In this document: positions 8,522 to 17,562 of the stretch, one piece after another
Numbering within the stretch: position 1 is the first letter of the stretch
Layout of the letters: each line of letters opens with the position of its first letter
From: Dyadobacter psychrotolerans
Lineage (GTDB): Bacteria; Bacteroidota; Bacteroidia; Cytophagales; Spirosomataceae
Reading direction: 5' to 3'
Assembly (NCBI RefSeq): GCF_004349265.1
Contig: NZ_SMFL01000005.1
Span: forward strand, 496,301 to 560,300
DNA length: 64,000 nt
The notes under the pieces: generated by a model
The model's database searches: none
What the model was told of the DNA's origin: nothing
The model's input: the letters and a program-made list of their open reading frames with translations, nothing else
Program-made: the position numbers and the translations under genes

Positions 8522-10918
8522 TTATTTGACGTTCGAACTTTCTGCAGCCTCGCGTAGGATTTTGGCGGCTTCTTCATTACCCGCCTGATGGTATACAAAG
8601 GCGCCGATCCTATAATACTTCGGTAATTCATGATCTGGATTGTAATTCAAACTAAGTCGATCATGAATGGCATTTTCAAAAAGTAGTACAGCAGTTTTGT
8701 GAGTTTCCGCTTTATCCTCTTGTGATTTATCAGAATTAACTGTAGTCACTGTATAAATTAAACTTGCATTTAAACGATACTGGGCTAAAAGAGCTTTTGA
8801 TTTTGCAGTGCTTTGGGAATCATTATGGATAAATATCGCCGCATGGATGCAATCAACGGCGCCTGAATAATCACCTAACTCAAGATAGATCATTGCGGTT
8901 TGATTTGCAAACATGGCCATTAAGTAACCATGTCTATCAAAGTCGTTTGATTTTATTATTGAAATCGCCTTTTGGCAGCAATCCAACGATTCTTTCCACT
9001 TACGTGATTTCCAATAAATGTCCATCAGAGCGATGTAACTTTGAACAATTAAAATGTTGTTAAGGTCCCTACTTTTATCAATGGATTTGTTAAAATATAA
9101 TACGGCATCTTCAACATTGGCTTCTTCAAAAAACATAATGGCAATGGAATGGTATATTGTCGAAAGCAAAATTGGATCATGATTATATGTTTCTTCCAAT
9201 CGCTCAAAGTCGTTTCTTAGCTTTTTACCAATCGCGATCTTTTTTTCTTCTTGGCCCAAATATCGATACATGACAAATAGATTATTCATCATAACAAGAA
9301 TCGGTTGAGTCATAAATCTAGTTCTTTCACCAGTGAGTTTTTGCAAAGCGGACTCTGCATACAATTGAAGACGATAGCCGCTTGAGGACATTTTTAGATT
9401 GGTTTCGTTCATTTGATAAACTAACCCACCTAAAAAGAAAGAAAAATGCGTAATTACAGTGTCGTCCATTCTATAAACATCCTGGATAACCGGATGAATT
9501 AGAACCAAGTCGTCTGTTCTCTCGACCAATCCCACCTGATCGAGCTCGTTGAAAGCATTGACTAGTGCTGCATGCTCAGAGGAGTCAATATTAAAAGCCT
9601 CCAATACTTCTTCTATGGGAAGAGAGCCCAAAGGACAAAATGCCAGAATACAAAGTGCAGTATGTTGCCAAGGCGAAAGCCTGGACATATCAAATACCTT
9701 AGCTATTTGGTTATATAATATATCCCGATTTGATTCAATCTCATTATCGTGCACAAAAGAAATAGGAAGTATAGACGAGGAAATGTTCATGTCCGTTAAT
9801 GCCTTGCACATTTTATAGACCGTCAATCCAGGGGAATTTTGGATTGTTTTCGCGCAAAGGACTACTAACAAAACGTTATAATTAACCAAGCCAATCAATT
9901 CGTCTAATTCATTTTGAGCTTCTATTCCTTTTTTGCAAAAGCGGATAAATACGTTCCTTAAAGCCTCTAAGGTTAAATTAATTAACTGATATTGATGAAA
10001 TTCATTCCACCGTTCTCTGGTAGTGAAGATTATTTTTGTTCTACTGCTAGCTAATAGTCTACCCAATTCACGATTTAAATTTAAATCATCCTGGTGCGAG
10101 AGATTGTCAATGTAAATTATTTTCGATCCTTTTAATGAATTGAATTTCATCAAAACAGTTTCATACTTTACGTCTACCGATGTGTTCTCAGGGAAGGCCA
10201 GTCCTAAGCTAACATGGAGTGCTGTGTTGAATGCCCATTCTCTTTTGAAATCCAATTGATAATTTATCCAAACGCTATGTTCAAAATTTGGTAGTTGTTT
10301 TTGATACAGTTGATATAAGAGCGTCGTTTTTCCGGTTCCTCCGACAGCTTTAATCGAAACTACATCGTGTAATGTCAATAAACTGGCAATTTTTTCTACA
10401 TCATCTTTTCGGTCTTCAATTTTTGAAAGATCCTTTTTAGGAATTATGGTAAGCTCTCTTGGGATAATCTCAGTTTGTAAATGGGGATAGTATTTTGAGC
10501 GAAGCTTGGGATATGCTGTCAAATCCTTTTCAATGTCTTCCCAAGCTAAAAACTGAATTTTCTTTTGTTCCCTTAGAGATAGACTAATGGCTTTATCTTG
10601 AACTTCTGAATATTTAGGCGTTGTTGAAGCTACGATAAAAGTATCGACCGGGTAGGGGAAACTTTTAAGAAGTTCAATCGATTGGTCAAAGTCGGCTACT
10701 AACTCCTTGGTCAATACCAACTTATTTCGACTTAACTTCTTCTTTTTTGCCTGCACTGCAATTCTTAACTCAGGAGAATACACATCAATTCCGAATTGCG
10801 CTAAACCCTTTGATCGATATTCTTCAAAAGAATTTGTTGCGAATTTTGCGTTGAATAGGTCATTTATAAATTCCTGGAATCCATACTCATCGTCCAGTGG
10901 CTCAAACTGAAATTTCAT
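8522..10918 (-). CDS. STAND NTPase with N-terminal Mrr-like nuclease and C-terminal TPRs
   Basis: A 798-residue three-part protein. Residues 1-140 look like an Mrr-type restriction endonuclease: an early acidic helix, GID with D45, and VQAK with Q56 and K58. Residues 165-310 are an NB-ARC-like NTPase with Walker A GGTGKTT (193-199), Walker B IIYIDN (267-272) and TTRE (299-302). From about 500 to the end are TPR-like helical repeats, a usual ligand-sensing platform. Effector-STAND-sensor order is that of Avs-type antiviral proteins, which assemble on a phage protein and switch on the nuclease, but this protein is shorter than described Avs members and its sensor is not one I recognise. It leads the HEPN gene. 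Confidence 0.78.
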   Translation of the reverse strand: MKFQFEPLDDEYGFQEFINDLFNAKFATNSFEEYRSKGLAQFGIDVYSPELRIAVQAKKKKLSRNKLVLTKELVADFDQSIELLKSFPYPVDTFIVASTTPKYSEVQDKAISLSLREQKKIQFLAWEDIEKDLTAYPKLRSKYYPHLQTEIIPRELTIIPKKDLSKIEDRKDDVEKIASLLTLHDVVSIKAVGGTGKTTLLYQLYQKQLPNFEHSVWINYQLDFKREWAFNTALHVSLGLAFPENTSVDVKYETVLMKFNSLKGSKIIYIDNLSHQDDLNLNRELGRLLASSRTKIIFTTRERWNEFHQYQLINLTLEALRNVFIRFCKKGIEAQNELDELIGLVNYNVLLVVLCAKTIQNSPGLTVYKMCKALTDMNISSSILPISFVHDNEIESNRDILYNQIAKVFDMSRLSPWQHTALCILAFCPLGSLPIEEVLEAFNIDSSEHAALVNAFNELDQVGLVERTDDLVLIHPVIQDVYRMDDTVITHFSFFLGGLVYQMNETNLKMSSSGYRLQLYAESALQKLTGERTRFMTQPILVMMNNLFVMYRYLGQEEKKIAIGKKLRNDFERLEETYNHDPILLSTIYHSIAIMFFEEANVEDAVLYFNKSIDKSRDLNNILIVQSYIALMDIYWKSRKWKESLDCCQKAISIIKSNDFDRHGYLMAMFANQTAMIYLELGDYSGAVDCIHAAIFIHNDSQSTAKSKALLAQYRLNASLIYTVTTVNSDKSQEDKAETHKTAVLLFENAIHDRLSLNYNPDHELPKYYRIGAFVYHQAGNEEAAKILREAAESSNVK

Positions 10919-11401
10919 AGCATTTATATTCGGGCGTTAGAATGGTTTAAGCATACACAGAAACCATGTTTTAAAATATTAACTAGTTAACACTTGAATT
11001 AAGGAGCGTTTTTTTGAGTGAGTTTTTAGTGATAATTTTAACCAGATCAAAATATAATATTACTGCTTCTTTGGAGGGTTATGTTATATTTTCTTGATTT
11101 ATTGAGTTAACTAACCTTAAAGACTTTTCCATAAACCAAATGGACACTTCCTGGAGGCTTATCGAAAAATAGGACAGGTAAAAATCAGACCAATTTTTTA
11201 ATTCCATTGCAGGCAAACGCGAATTAAATTGTGAAATGCCGGAAAAGCACTTAATAAGGGCTGTTACAAGACTGGACCTTATTTGAAAGACTTTCGACAG
11301 TATTCAAATAAATGATTCTATATTTTTAATTTTTGAAAAATTGGAAATATAGAATTATAAAAGATTATTTCGTCCTGTTAACCAGATTAGGAGATCTTGG
11401 C
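10919..11401. other. AT-rich intergenic region
   Basis: 483 bases without a supportable gene. It must hold the promoter of the STAND gene (minus strand) and the 3' region of the broken HNH-like gene. The only distinct structure is the nested hairpin at 11315-11355. Confidence 0.7.
11315..11355. terminator. Nested hairpin after the HNH-like gene
   Basis: An 11-bp perfect inverted repeat (ATTCTATATTT at 11315-11325, AAATATAGAAT at 11345-11355) encloses a second small inverted repeat (AATTTTT/AAAAATT). It sits 47 bases beyond the stop of the minus-strand HNH-like gene, so a transcription terminator is the simplest reading, though the stem is A/T-only and lacks a clear following T run. Confidence 0.4.
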
Positions 11402-12544
11402 TTAGCGAGGCGACCTTTCCAGTTGATGCATCAAACTGACAATCAAGGATTCATTTTGATCAGCATTAATCTGCCGCAATGAAATCTTTTTTCCATATGC
11501 GTTCCAAAGGCGCTCGAATTTAACGGCGGTAAGCGCATAGCCATATTTTGCGTAAAGCCTTCTAGCCGTTTTTCTTAAACTTCCTTTGGCAGCTGGAATA
11601 AATTCCTGGTCAAGAAAATTTTTCAAGACCATTTCACGGAACTCCTCTGGCAGGATAGCAATTTTCACTTCTCTTTGCGTGGAGACGAAATCAACAATTT
11701 TAATCTTTTCTCCAAGCCCGAAATATTGCTTGGCGTCTGTGAGATAATCGGAAATATAAGGCTGATATATCATCGTATAAAGTCCTAAATGGAAATAATT
11801 GAAATCAGGTGAATGATAAGTGATGGTTTTTGTAGGCTTCAAGTCACGTTCAGGCTGGCTGTCCTTTGGATCATACAGATTATAGTAGCCAGCAAAAAAG
11901 GAAATAGGAAGCTCTAACTCAATTAATAACCTGGATTTTATATCTTCTGGTGTTTGCTTCTCTGGATCGATATCAATGACATTTAATAAGTAGGTTCTGA
12001 GTTTTTCAAGTATGATTTCAGAGCGTTTATCATCGAAATGAAAAAGACCGAATCTCCATAGATTCAAAAAACAGTAGGCAGCAATTAAATTTTTGTGATA
12101 AGAATCAGAAAAAGTCCGTATTTCAACGCCACTGGGATGGTTGGGCTTTAATTCTTGGTTATCCGGTATTGTGGCTTGCTGGAATTGGGCGAAAATGGAT
12201 TCTAATAGTCCGAATTTTTCTTCGCACCGGGGACAAAAGACAAAGTCTCGGGCAAAGCCGTCTGTTTGATTCTGTACCGCTTCAAATACCTTTTGCTCCC
12301 CGCCAAAGATTTCCTCTGACTTTTTTTGATCCACCTTCCTTCCGATAAAAGGCTTCGAGCTCAATGATCCCTCACCGACCGAAATATCTCAATAGGTTTC
12401 AGCATCTCGAAATTTTGCTCTACCAGGTTGGTTTATAGCTGGTTTCATCATAGAATTCGCAAGCAAATGAGTGTTGCTTTTCTCTGGTTTATTCTTTCTG
12501 CAGAATAAACATAGTTTTGGGTTGACAGCTTCACTTGTGCTCAT
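11402..12544 (-). pseudogene. HNH-like zinc-binding protein interrupted by in-frame TGA
   Basis: One reading frame of about 380 codons runs from an ATG at 12544 to 11402 and is cut by a single TGA at 12389-12391. The piece before the stop carries C12-x2-C15 and H26; the piece after it carries a second CPRC pair about 53 codons downstream. C-x2-C, H, C-x2-C is the layout of HNH-like zinc-binding nucleases. The remainder is helical and unrecognised. A downstream TTG could restart translation at 12364 but would lose the first zinc pair. Either a real nonsense mutation or a sequencing error. It is divergent from the next nuclease gene. Confidence 0.6.
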
Positions 12545-12760
12545 AGAAGACTTTTTTTTAACGTAAGCTAAAAAGCGAACCAGATTAGAGTTATACTTAC
12601 GAAAAATGTTCGACGTACCAAGGCCCTTTGGGCGGTTGTTTTTGGGATCTGGCGTATAGCCTATAAGCAGGCAGAATGCAAAGGCTCTTGATAAATTTGT
12701 TAGGTCTTCTACAATGTATTTACAGAATTTGGGAAATGCCAAAAAAAGGCAGATGAAATA

Positions 12761-13882
12761 ATGCTGGATTTGGCCATTGCTATCAATACCAATCTACCTA
12801 ACTTGCTTTTACACGAAAAGTACCTATTAACATCTATGATTGAGCTTTACATTTATGATCAAAAAGTGCAAAGCCTTTTTTTTCTGTTGGGACAGGCTGA
12901 AAACGACATTTCTTATAGTGTTGCATACGCATTCAGTCAGAGCACTTCATTTCTAACCTTATTTTTAAAGGAAATTGGGATTACTGCGGCGATCCAGGAA
13001 GATCAAATTAGAATTAGGCTCCAGCAATACGAGCACAACCAAGGTTATACTGATTTTGAAATTATCCAGCCGGAAGATTTTCATATCATTGTCGAAGCCA
13101 AGCGAGGTTGGGTATTTCCATCCGATGCACAAATCGATCGATATTACTCAAGTCTTTCCTACCGTCATTCAAAGGCAGCACAGAAACAATTAGTTATTTT
13201 TAATGAAAGTACTGTAGCATTCACAGCATCAAATTTTAATATGACGGCCCGATGCGACCTCGGGTGATACCCTGGAAAAGACTGCAGGTTTTGTCAATGC
13301 AGTGCCAGGGGAAAGGGGGGGGTAATTCAAAATTATATTTTAAAGGAGCTATCCAATTATCTGGAAACCATCAGCACCATGCAGAAAATTGACAGTAATA
13401 AAGTCGATGTAGTTTCTTTGGGAAGCGGTATGGTTCCTGAGTCATCGCTAACTTGGCAGGACATTGTCAATAAGCAAATGAAATATTTCCATCCTGTCAG
13501 TGGTAGAGGGGGCTGGCCTAAAGAGCCTCCTAATTATATTGCCTTTCGGTATAACGGCAAACTTCAGGGTATTCATCACATTGAGCGTTACGAGGTATTT
13601 ACTAATCCAAATTTATACATTACTGAGATTGCTGAACAGGTTTGGCCAGCACATTTTATGTATTTTTTAGGCGAGCGGATTCTTCCTCCTCATGAGGTTA
13701 AAACAGGGAGTGAAATTATTAAAAGTCTCAGAGTATGGGCCGCACTTGATTTACTGTTAACATCGAAAACCATTGGTGAGGGCCGTGAAAAACAAAGATC
13801 AGAGAAAAACAGGTCATGTAACTTAAAAAATATCTTGGCTGCTTTTTTACAGACTAAGGTGCTTTATATTGTCCACCACTAA
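12761..13882 (+). pseudogene. PD-(D/E)XK nuclease-family gene with two frameshifts
   Basis: Two ORFs in the same frame (12761-13267 and 13379-13882) encode the two halves of one protein. The first half has the nuclease-like DFEII...IIVEAKRGW motif; the second has MQKIDSNKVDVVSLG, GRGGWPKEPPNY and HHIERYEVF, which I know as the C-terminal part of a PD-(D/E)XK-like family common in bacterial genomes. The missing link (IPWKRLQVLSM) is readable only in another frame from about 13252 to 13320. So a base is lost near 13245-13262 and one gained at the G8 run 13315-13322. As written it is broken; slippage at G8 could partly restore it. Confidence 0.65.
13315..13322. repeat. G8 homopolymer at the frameshift
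   Basis: Eight consecutive G residues lie exactly where the reading frame of the surrounding nuclease-like gene changes. Such tracts vary in length by slipped-strand mispairing and are also a common site of sequencing error. Confidence 0.6.
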
Positions 13883-14235
13883 AGCGGTTTGCATCTCAAC
13901 AGTAGTAAAATGGATGTTGGTGCGGCTTTCTTCATAAGAGCTTAAACAGCGACTACTGCCTTTCAAAGGGGTATTAAATTCAATTATAATCATATATAGA
14001 GGCTGAAAAAACTGATACAAGTATCTTTTTGATCATTCAGTCCTAAGACTATCATAATAATATTGACGCTGTTTTGAGACTTGCTGAGCAAATGCAGAAA
14101 GAAGGAAAGTGAGCACCCGACGTAATCTAAAATTAGCTAAGTAAGTTACCGTTAACTAAGTTCTTCTCAAATTTTAGCCAACTAATAAGTATGTTAATGG
14201 AATAAATCCTTTCTATACTAAAATTCTACTCTCGA
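13883..14235. other. Intergenic region with possible coding remnant
   Basis: 353 bases separate the broken nuclease from the BRCT gene. A short open stretch at 14062-14112 reads like a helical C terminus ending in TGA (IDAVLRLAEQMQKEGK) and may be a relic of a lost gene. The remainder is AT-rich and should contain the promoter of the defence operon. No confident promoter was found. Confidence 0.4.
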
Positions 14236-15150
14236 ATGCTTGATACTGCGATTTTTGAAAATTATGATAATGAGACCTACGTCCAATTCTGTGGTCCTGC
14301 ACAATTAGAAAAAGACTTGAATATTCTGCGTGGCTTTATTTCCGGTATCCGTTTAGATGATGACATTAATAAGCGAGAAGCCGAGTCCCTATTAAAATGG
14401 ATCGAATCCGTTCGACACTGTCGGGAAAAATATCCATATAAAATTTTAGTCGAAAAAATTACAAAAGTTCTCGCGGATGGCGTTGTCACAGAGGATGAAT
14501 CTCAGGATTTACTTTGGTTATGTGACCAGTACTTGAACATTGAAAATCCTTATTACAATTTAATTACTTCAACCATACAACAGTTAACGGGTCTTATAAG
14601 CGGAATTATTGCTGATAGAACTATCAATGCGAAGGAAATCTATGAGCTAAATATTTGGCTACAAGAAAATTTGTTTCTAGCAGGCACCTGGCCGTTTGAT
14701 GATTTATTGGCTTCTGTAAGAAAAATAAGCATGGAGGGCTTTATTACACCTAAATTGCACGAGGATCTGCTAAAATTCTGTGATAGCATTAATGTGATTT
14801 CTGAAAACAGCGAGACCAACGGTAAAAAATTAGTCGCTGCCATATCGGAAGAGAAAGTACAAGTTCTGATTCAGGAATCCAGCTTTTGCATAACAGGAGC
14901 ATCTAAACTCTATACAAGAAGGCAAATTGCGGAAATTGTTGAACTGCACGGCGGAATTATACAAGATAGCGTGTCCGGTAAACTTAATTATTTAGTTGTA
15001 TGTGATGATAAAAATGCTTGCTGGGCATTCGCTAGTTATGGACGTAAAGTTGAAAAGGCGATTCAATTAAAAGCAAAAGGCAACGGTCCGATGGTGATCT
15101 ATGAAGAAGATTTGTTCGATTCACTGATGTCACTAGGATTTTCACACTAG
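14236..15150 (+). CDS. TerB-like-repeat protein with C-terminal BRCT domain
   Basis: A 304-residue protein. Residues 213-300 form a BRCT domain (strand SFCITG, helix RRQIAEIVELHGG, strand LNYLVVCDD), the type found at the end of bacterial DNA ligase, which binds DNA ends or phosphopeptides. The N-terminal ~200 residues contain four similar helical units, each with a short acidic G/D-rich turn, then E and a Leu-Trp or Leu-Cys pair (for example DGVVTEDESQDLLWLC, DRTINAKEIYELNIWL), resembling the acidic helical repeats of TerB. It lies 102 bp before sngA on the same strand. The TerB resemblance links it to Shango; an accessory or sensing role is inference. Confidence 0.65.
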   Translation: MLDTAIFENYDNETYVQFCGPAQLEKDLNILRGFISGIRLDDDINKREAESLLKWIESVRHCREKYPYKILVEKITKVLADGVVTEDESQDLLWLCDQYLNIENPYYNLITSTIQQLTGLISGIIADRTINAKEIYELNIWLQENLFLAGTWPFDDLLASVRKISMEGFITPKLHEDLLKFCDSINVISENSETNGKKLVAAISEEKVQVLIQESSFCITGASKLYTRRQIAEIVELHGGIIQDSVSGKLNYLVVCDDKNACWAFASYGRKVEKAIQLKAKGNGPMVIYEEDLFDSLMSLGFSH

Positions 15151-15252
15151 AATGCTCCTGCAAACGGTTTTCTGCTGGTAATAATTTCAGAATGTTGGCC
15201 AGTTTACCCGAGGCAATAAATTTCAAATTGCAAATGCTTACAACTTTTTTCA

Positions 15253-17562
15253 ATGGCTTTCTTTCTAACTATTATGGCGCTTCTTGTTATTTTGACTCCA
15301 GTCTTCTCGATTGTGGTTAATCGCTACAATGCTAAAAGAAAATTCGCTTCGAAAAACGGATCTTTTTCAAATGCTACTATTTCCAAATCGCTTCAGATAT
15401 CATTGGATAAGAAAGTTCAAAAAACGGTAAAGGAACAAAGTAAAATGGATAATGAAAGTGCTTCGATGCTAACGAGAATTAAGTCCACAAAAACACTGGG
15501 CGAGACAGAGATTGCGTCTAGTAATTTCAATGCATTACTTGAGGGTCTGGAAACTTCAAAAAGCTCATCTGTGGTAAAGGATAGCAGTTGGGCAAAACCT
15601 AGTTATAAAAATTGGATTGAATCGTTCGATTCCTTTAACGAGCCGAAGACTTATAGCGAAAGTTTAAGTAATTTAGAAAGAAGTGATAAGGCGGAGACTT
15701 CTAATGGCAACGAATCTGAAAATGTACCGCAACACCCTACCGAGCGTAAAATGGCACTGCTGGGCGCTATTACAAATGAAGAAAGGGAGCACATCGACGA
15801 TTCGGTAATAGAGGTAACGAATCAGTCATTTGATTTAAGAAACATCGTTGATGAAGCTGTAGCGGTGCCGGAGTGGCCTCACCAATATATATATTCCTAT
15901 AAGGCGATTCAGACGGCTAACCCAGAGCAGCTTCGATTCTACGAAAAGTTTAAAAATTATTTCTTAGAAGGAAGATATCTTGATGTCAAGGGAAATTATA
16001 ATTACGCCTTTATCCTTTTATTTGACCTTATTGGAGCGTACAATACACATAAAAGCCTGGAACTTCTATCTAAGCAGCTAACTGCCCTGGGAAATCATTA
16101 TCCAAAGACGGACTCGTACGCAACAACGTTTTTTCAGCGAATAAAAACCAGAGAAAGAGAAGGTGCCGTAGCAGAAGTCCGGACACAGCCTGTTGCAAAC
16201 CCATTACGGTATTTTCCTCCATCTGAACCGCAGGAATATTGGAAGTTAGGCTCCAAATATAAAAACAAGCTCAGTCTTACGAAAGGACAGGAAAGTCTTT
16301 TGAATCAGCTATGGAGCAGCAGCAACAGTTTCTCGAACATCGAGTACTGCAACCTGGAGATTATCAAGCTTTATCTTCTGACCCATGCAACTTTAGACAA
16401 GCAGTTTGAAGCAGAGGAGTCGTCGCTTTCTGATCAGCTAGCGGGTATTGCAGATCTTGTTGCCAGAAAACAGCACCGCTACAGGAAGGGTAGTGCAAAT
16501 TATAATGAGTGTATCCAAACGGTGCTTCCCCAGATCAATAACTATCTTTTTAAACTTTGTGAGAATCAGGTAAGGGAAGTTTTTGGTCACAAACGAAAGC
16601 TAAGTGCCGATGTTAATTTTACAAGCTCACCAGTCGTTGTCAAAGCGTTTGAAACGCTAGTTCTGGAAAGAGTTGAAGTAATTACACCAGAATTAAGAAA
16701 TTCAATTCAAAACCCGGATGAAAAAACAGAAATTGAACTTAACGGTTTAAATCCGGGAAGATGGAAAGCTGATTTTGAACAGTATAAGAACACATTTGCG
16801 TCTAAACCTGAAAAGTTCTTCGAGGCGCTGTTGGTACTTGGCAACAAAAACCGGAAAAATACGGCTGTGGAAAATTTGTTTTACGAAGGGTTTAAGTTGA
16901 TGGCTGGTTATCATAAGGAAATTGCTTTGAAGCTTTATATCCTTTACGTGAGCCATGGCCTTAAGGCTGCTGGTTTTGTAAATAAAAAGATATCAAAAGG
17001 TATTCAGCATCAGCTGTTTAATTCACAGCAGCTGAAAGACTTCGAGGAAGTTGTCCAACGTTTATTGACGGATAAGGATGCGGGTAGGGCTATCCAGTCG
17101 GTGTCTGACATTTTCATTATGAAGAGGAAAATTGTTAAGCTGGATCGGGACCTAATAAAAGAGGTCATACAAAAACATGCGGACACAGTAGAAGTACTCG
17201 ACAAAGTGTTAAATGAGGAAGGGGAAGATCCGGTTACTATTTTAACAGCCGATGCAAGGGAACCAGAGGCTTTACACAAATCGCTAACCGAAGAAATTGC
17301 CCCAACGAATACCCCTTTTTTAGACCGCCTGAATTTTAATCCAGTGCAGTCGGAAGTTTTACTCCTTTTTGACAAAAATAATTTGACTTTACTCCAAAAG
17401 GACTTAGAAGCTTATTGTATAAGTCAAGGCCTCTTTAAAAATCAGCTCATTGAAAGCATCAATGATAGCTGTTTTGAGCTTCTTGATGATGTTTTTATCG
17501 AGCAGGATGAAACGGCTTACACCATTGACCCAAGTTATTACAATAAAATATTGACCCTATGA
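15253..17562 (+). CDS. sngA: Shango SngA-like TerB-domain protein
   Basis: A 769-residue protein opening with a membrane helix (about 2-20) and a basic, Ser-rich linker. From ~206 (PEWPHQYIYSYKAI) to ~410 it matches the TerB-N region, with a long YGY-type helical segment around EKFKNYFLEGRYLDV. The C terminus (about 590-769, including TPFLDRLNFNPVQSEVLLLF) matches TerB-C. Proteins with TerB-N/TerB-C next to a DUF2791 ATPase and a superfamily-2 helicase were described by comparative genomics and tested as the Shango anti-phage system. It overlaps sngB by 4 bases. Membrane anchoring is predicted only from the first helix. Confidence 0.8.
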   Translation: MAFFLTIMALLVILTPVFSIVVNRYNAKRKFASKNGSFSNATISKSLQISLDKKVQKTVKEQSKMDNESASMLTRIKSTKTLGETEIASSNFNALLEGLETSKSSSVVKDSSWAKPSYKNWIESFDSFNEPKTYSESLSNLERSDKAETSNGNESENVPQHPTERKMALLGAITNEEREHIDDSVIEVTNQSFDLRNIVDEAVAVPEWPHQYIYSYKAIQTANPEQLRFYEKFKNYFLEGRYLDVKGNYNYAFILLFDLIGAYNTHKSLELLSKQLTALGNHYPKTDSYATTFFQRIKTREREGAVAEVRTQPVANPLRYFPPSEPQEYWKLGSKYKNKLSLTKGQESLLNQLWSSSNSFSNIEYCNLEIIKLYLLTHATLDKQFEAEESSLSDQLAGIADLVARKQHRYRKGSANYNECIQTVLPQINNYLFKLCENQVREVFGHKRKLSADVNFTSSPVVVKAFETLVLERVEVITPELRNSIQNPDEKTEIELNGLNPGRWKADFEQYKNTFASKPEKFFEALLVLGNKNRKNTAVENLFYEGFKLMAGYHKEIALKLYILYVSHGLKAAGFVNKKISKGIQHQLFNSQQLKDFEEVVQRLLTDKDAGRAIQSVSDIFIMKRKIVKLDRDLIKEVIQKHADTVEVLDKVLNEEGEDPVTILTADAREPEALHKSLTEEIAPTNTPFLDRLNFNPVQSEVLLLFDKNNLTLLQKDLEAYCISQGLFKNQLIESINDSCFELLDDVFIEQDETAYTIDPSYYNKILTL

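Noticed and set aside
12545..12742. N-terminal extension of the HNH-like gene to 12742
   Set aside because: The extra 66 residues do not resemble the family and would use the promoter region shared with the divergent gene; the ATG at 12544 directly precedes the first zinc pair.
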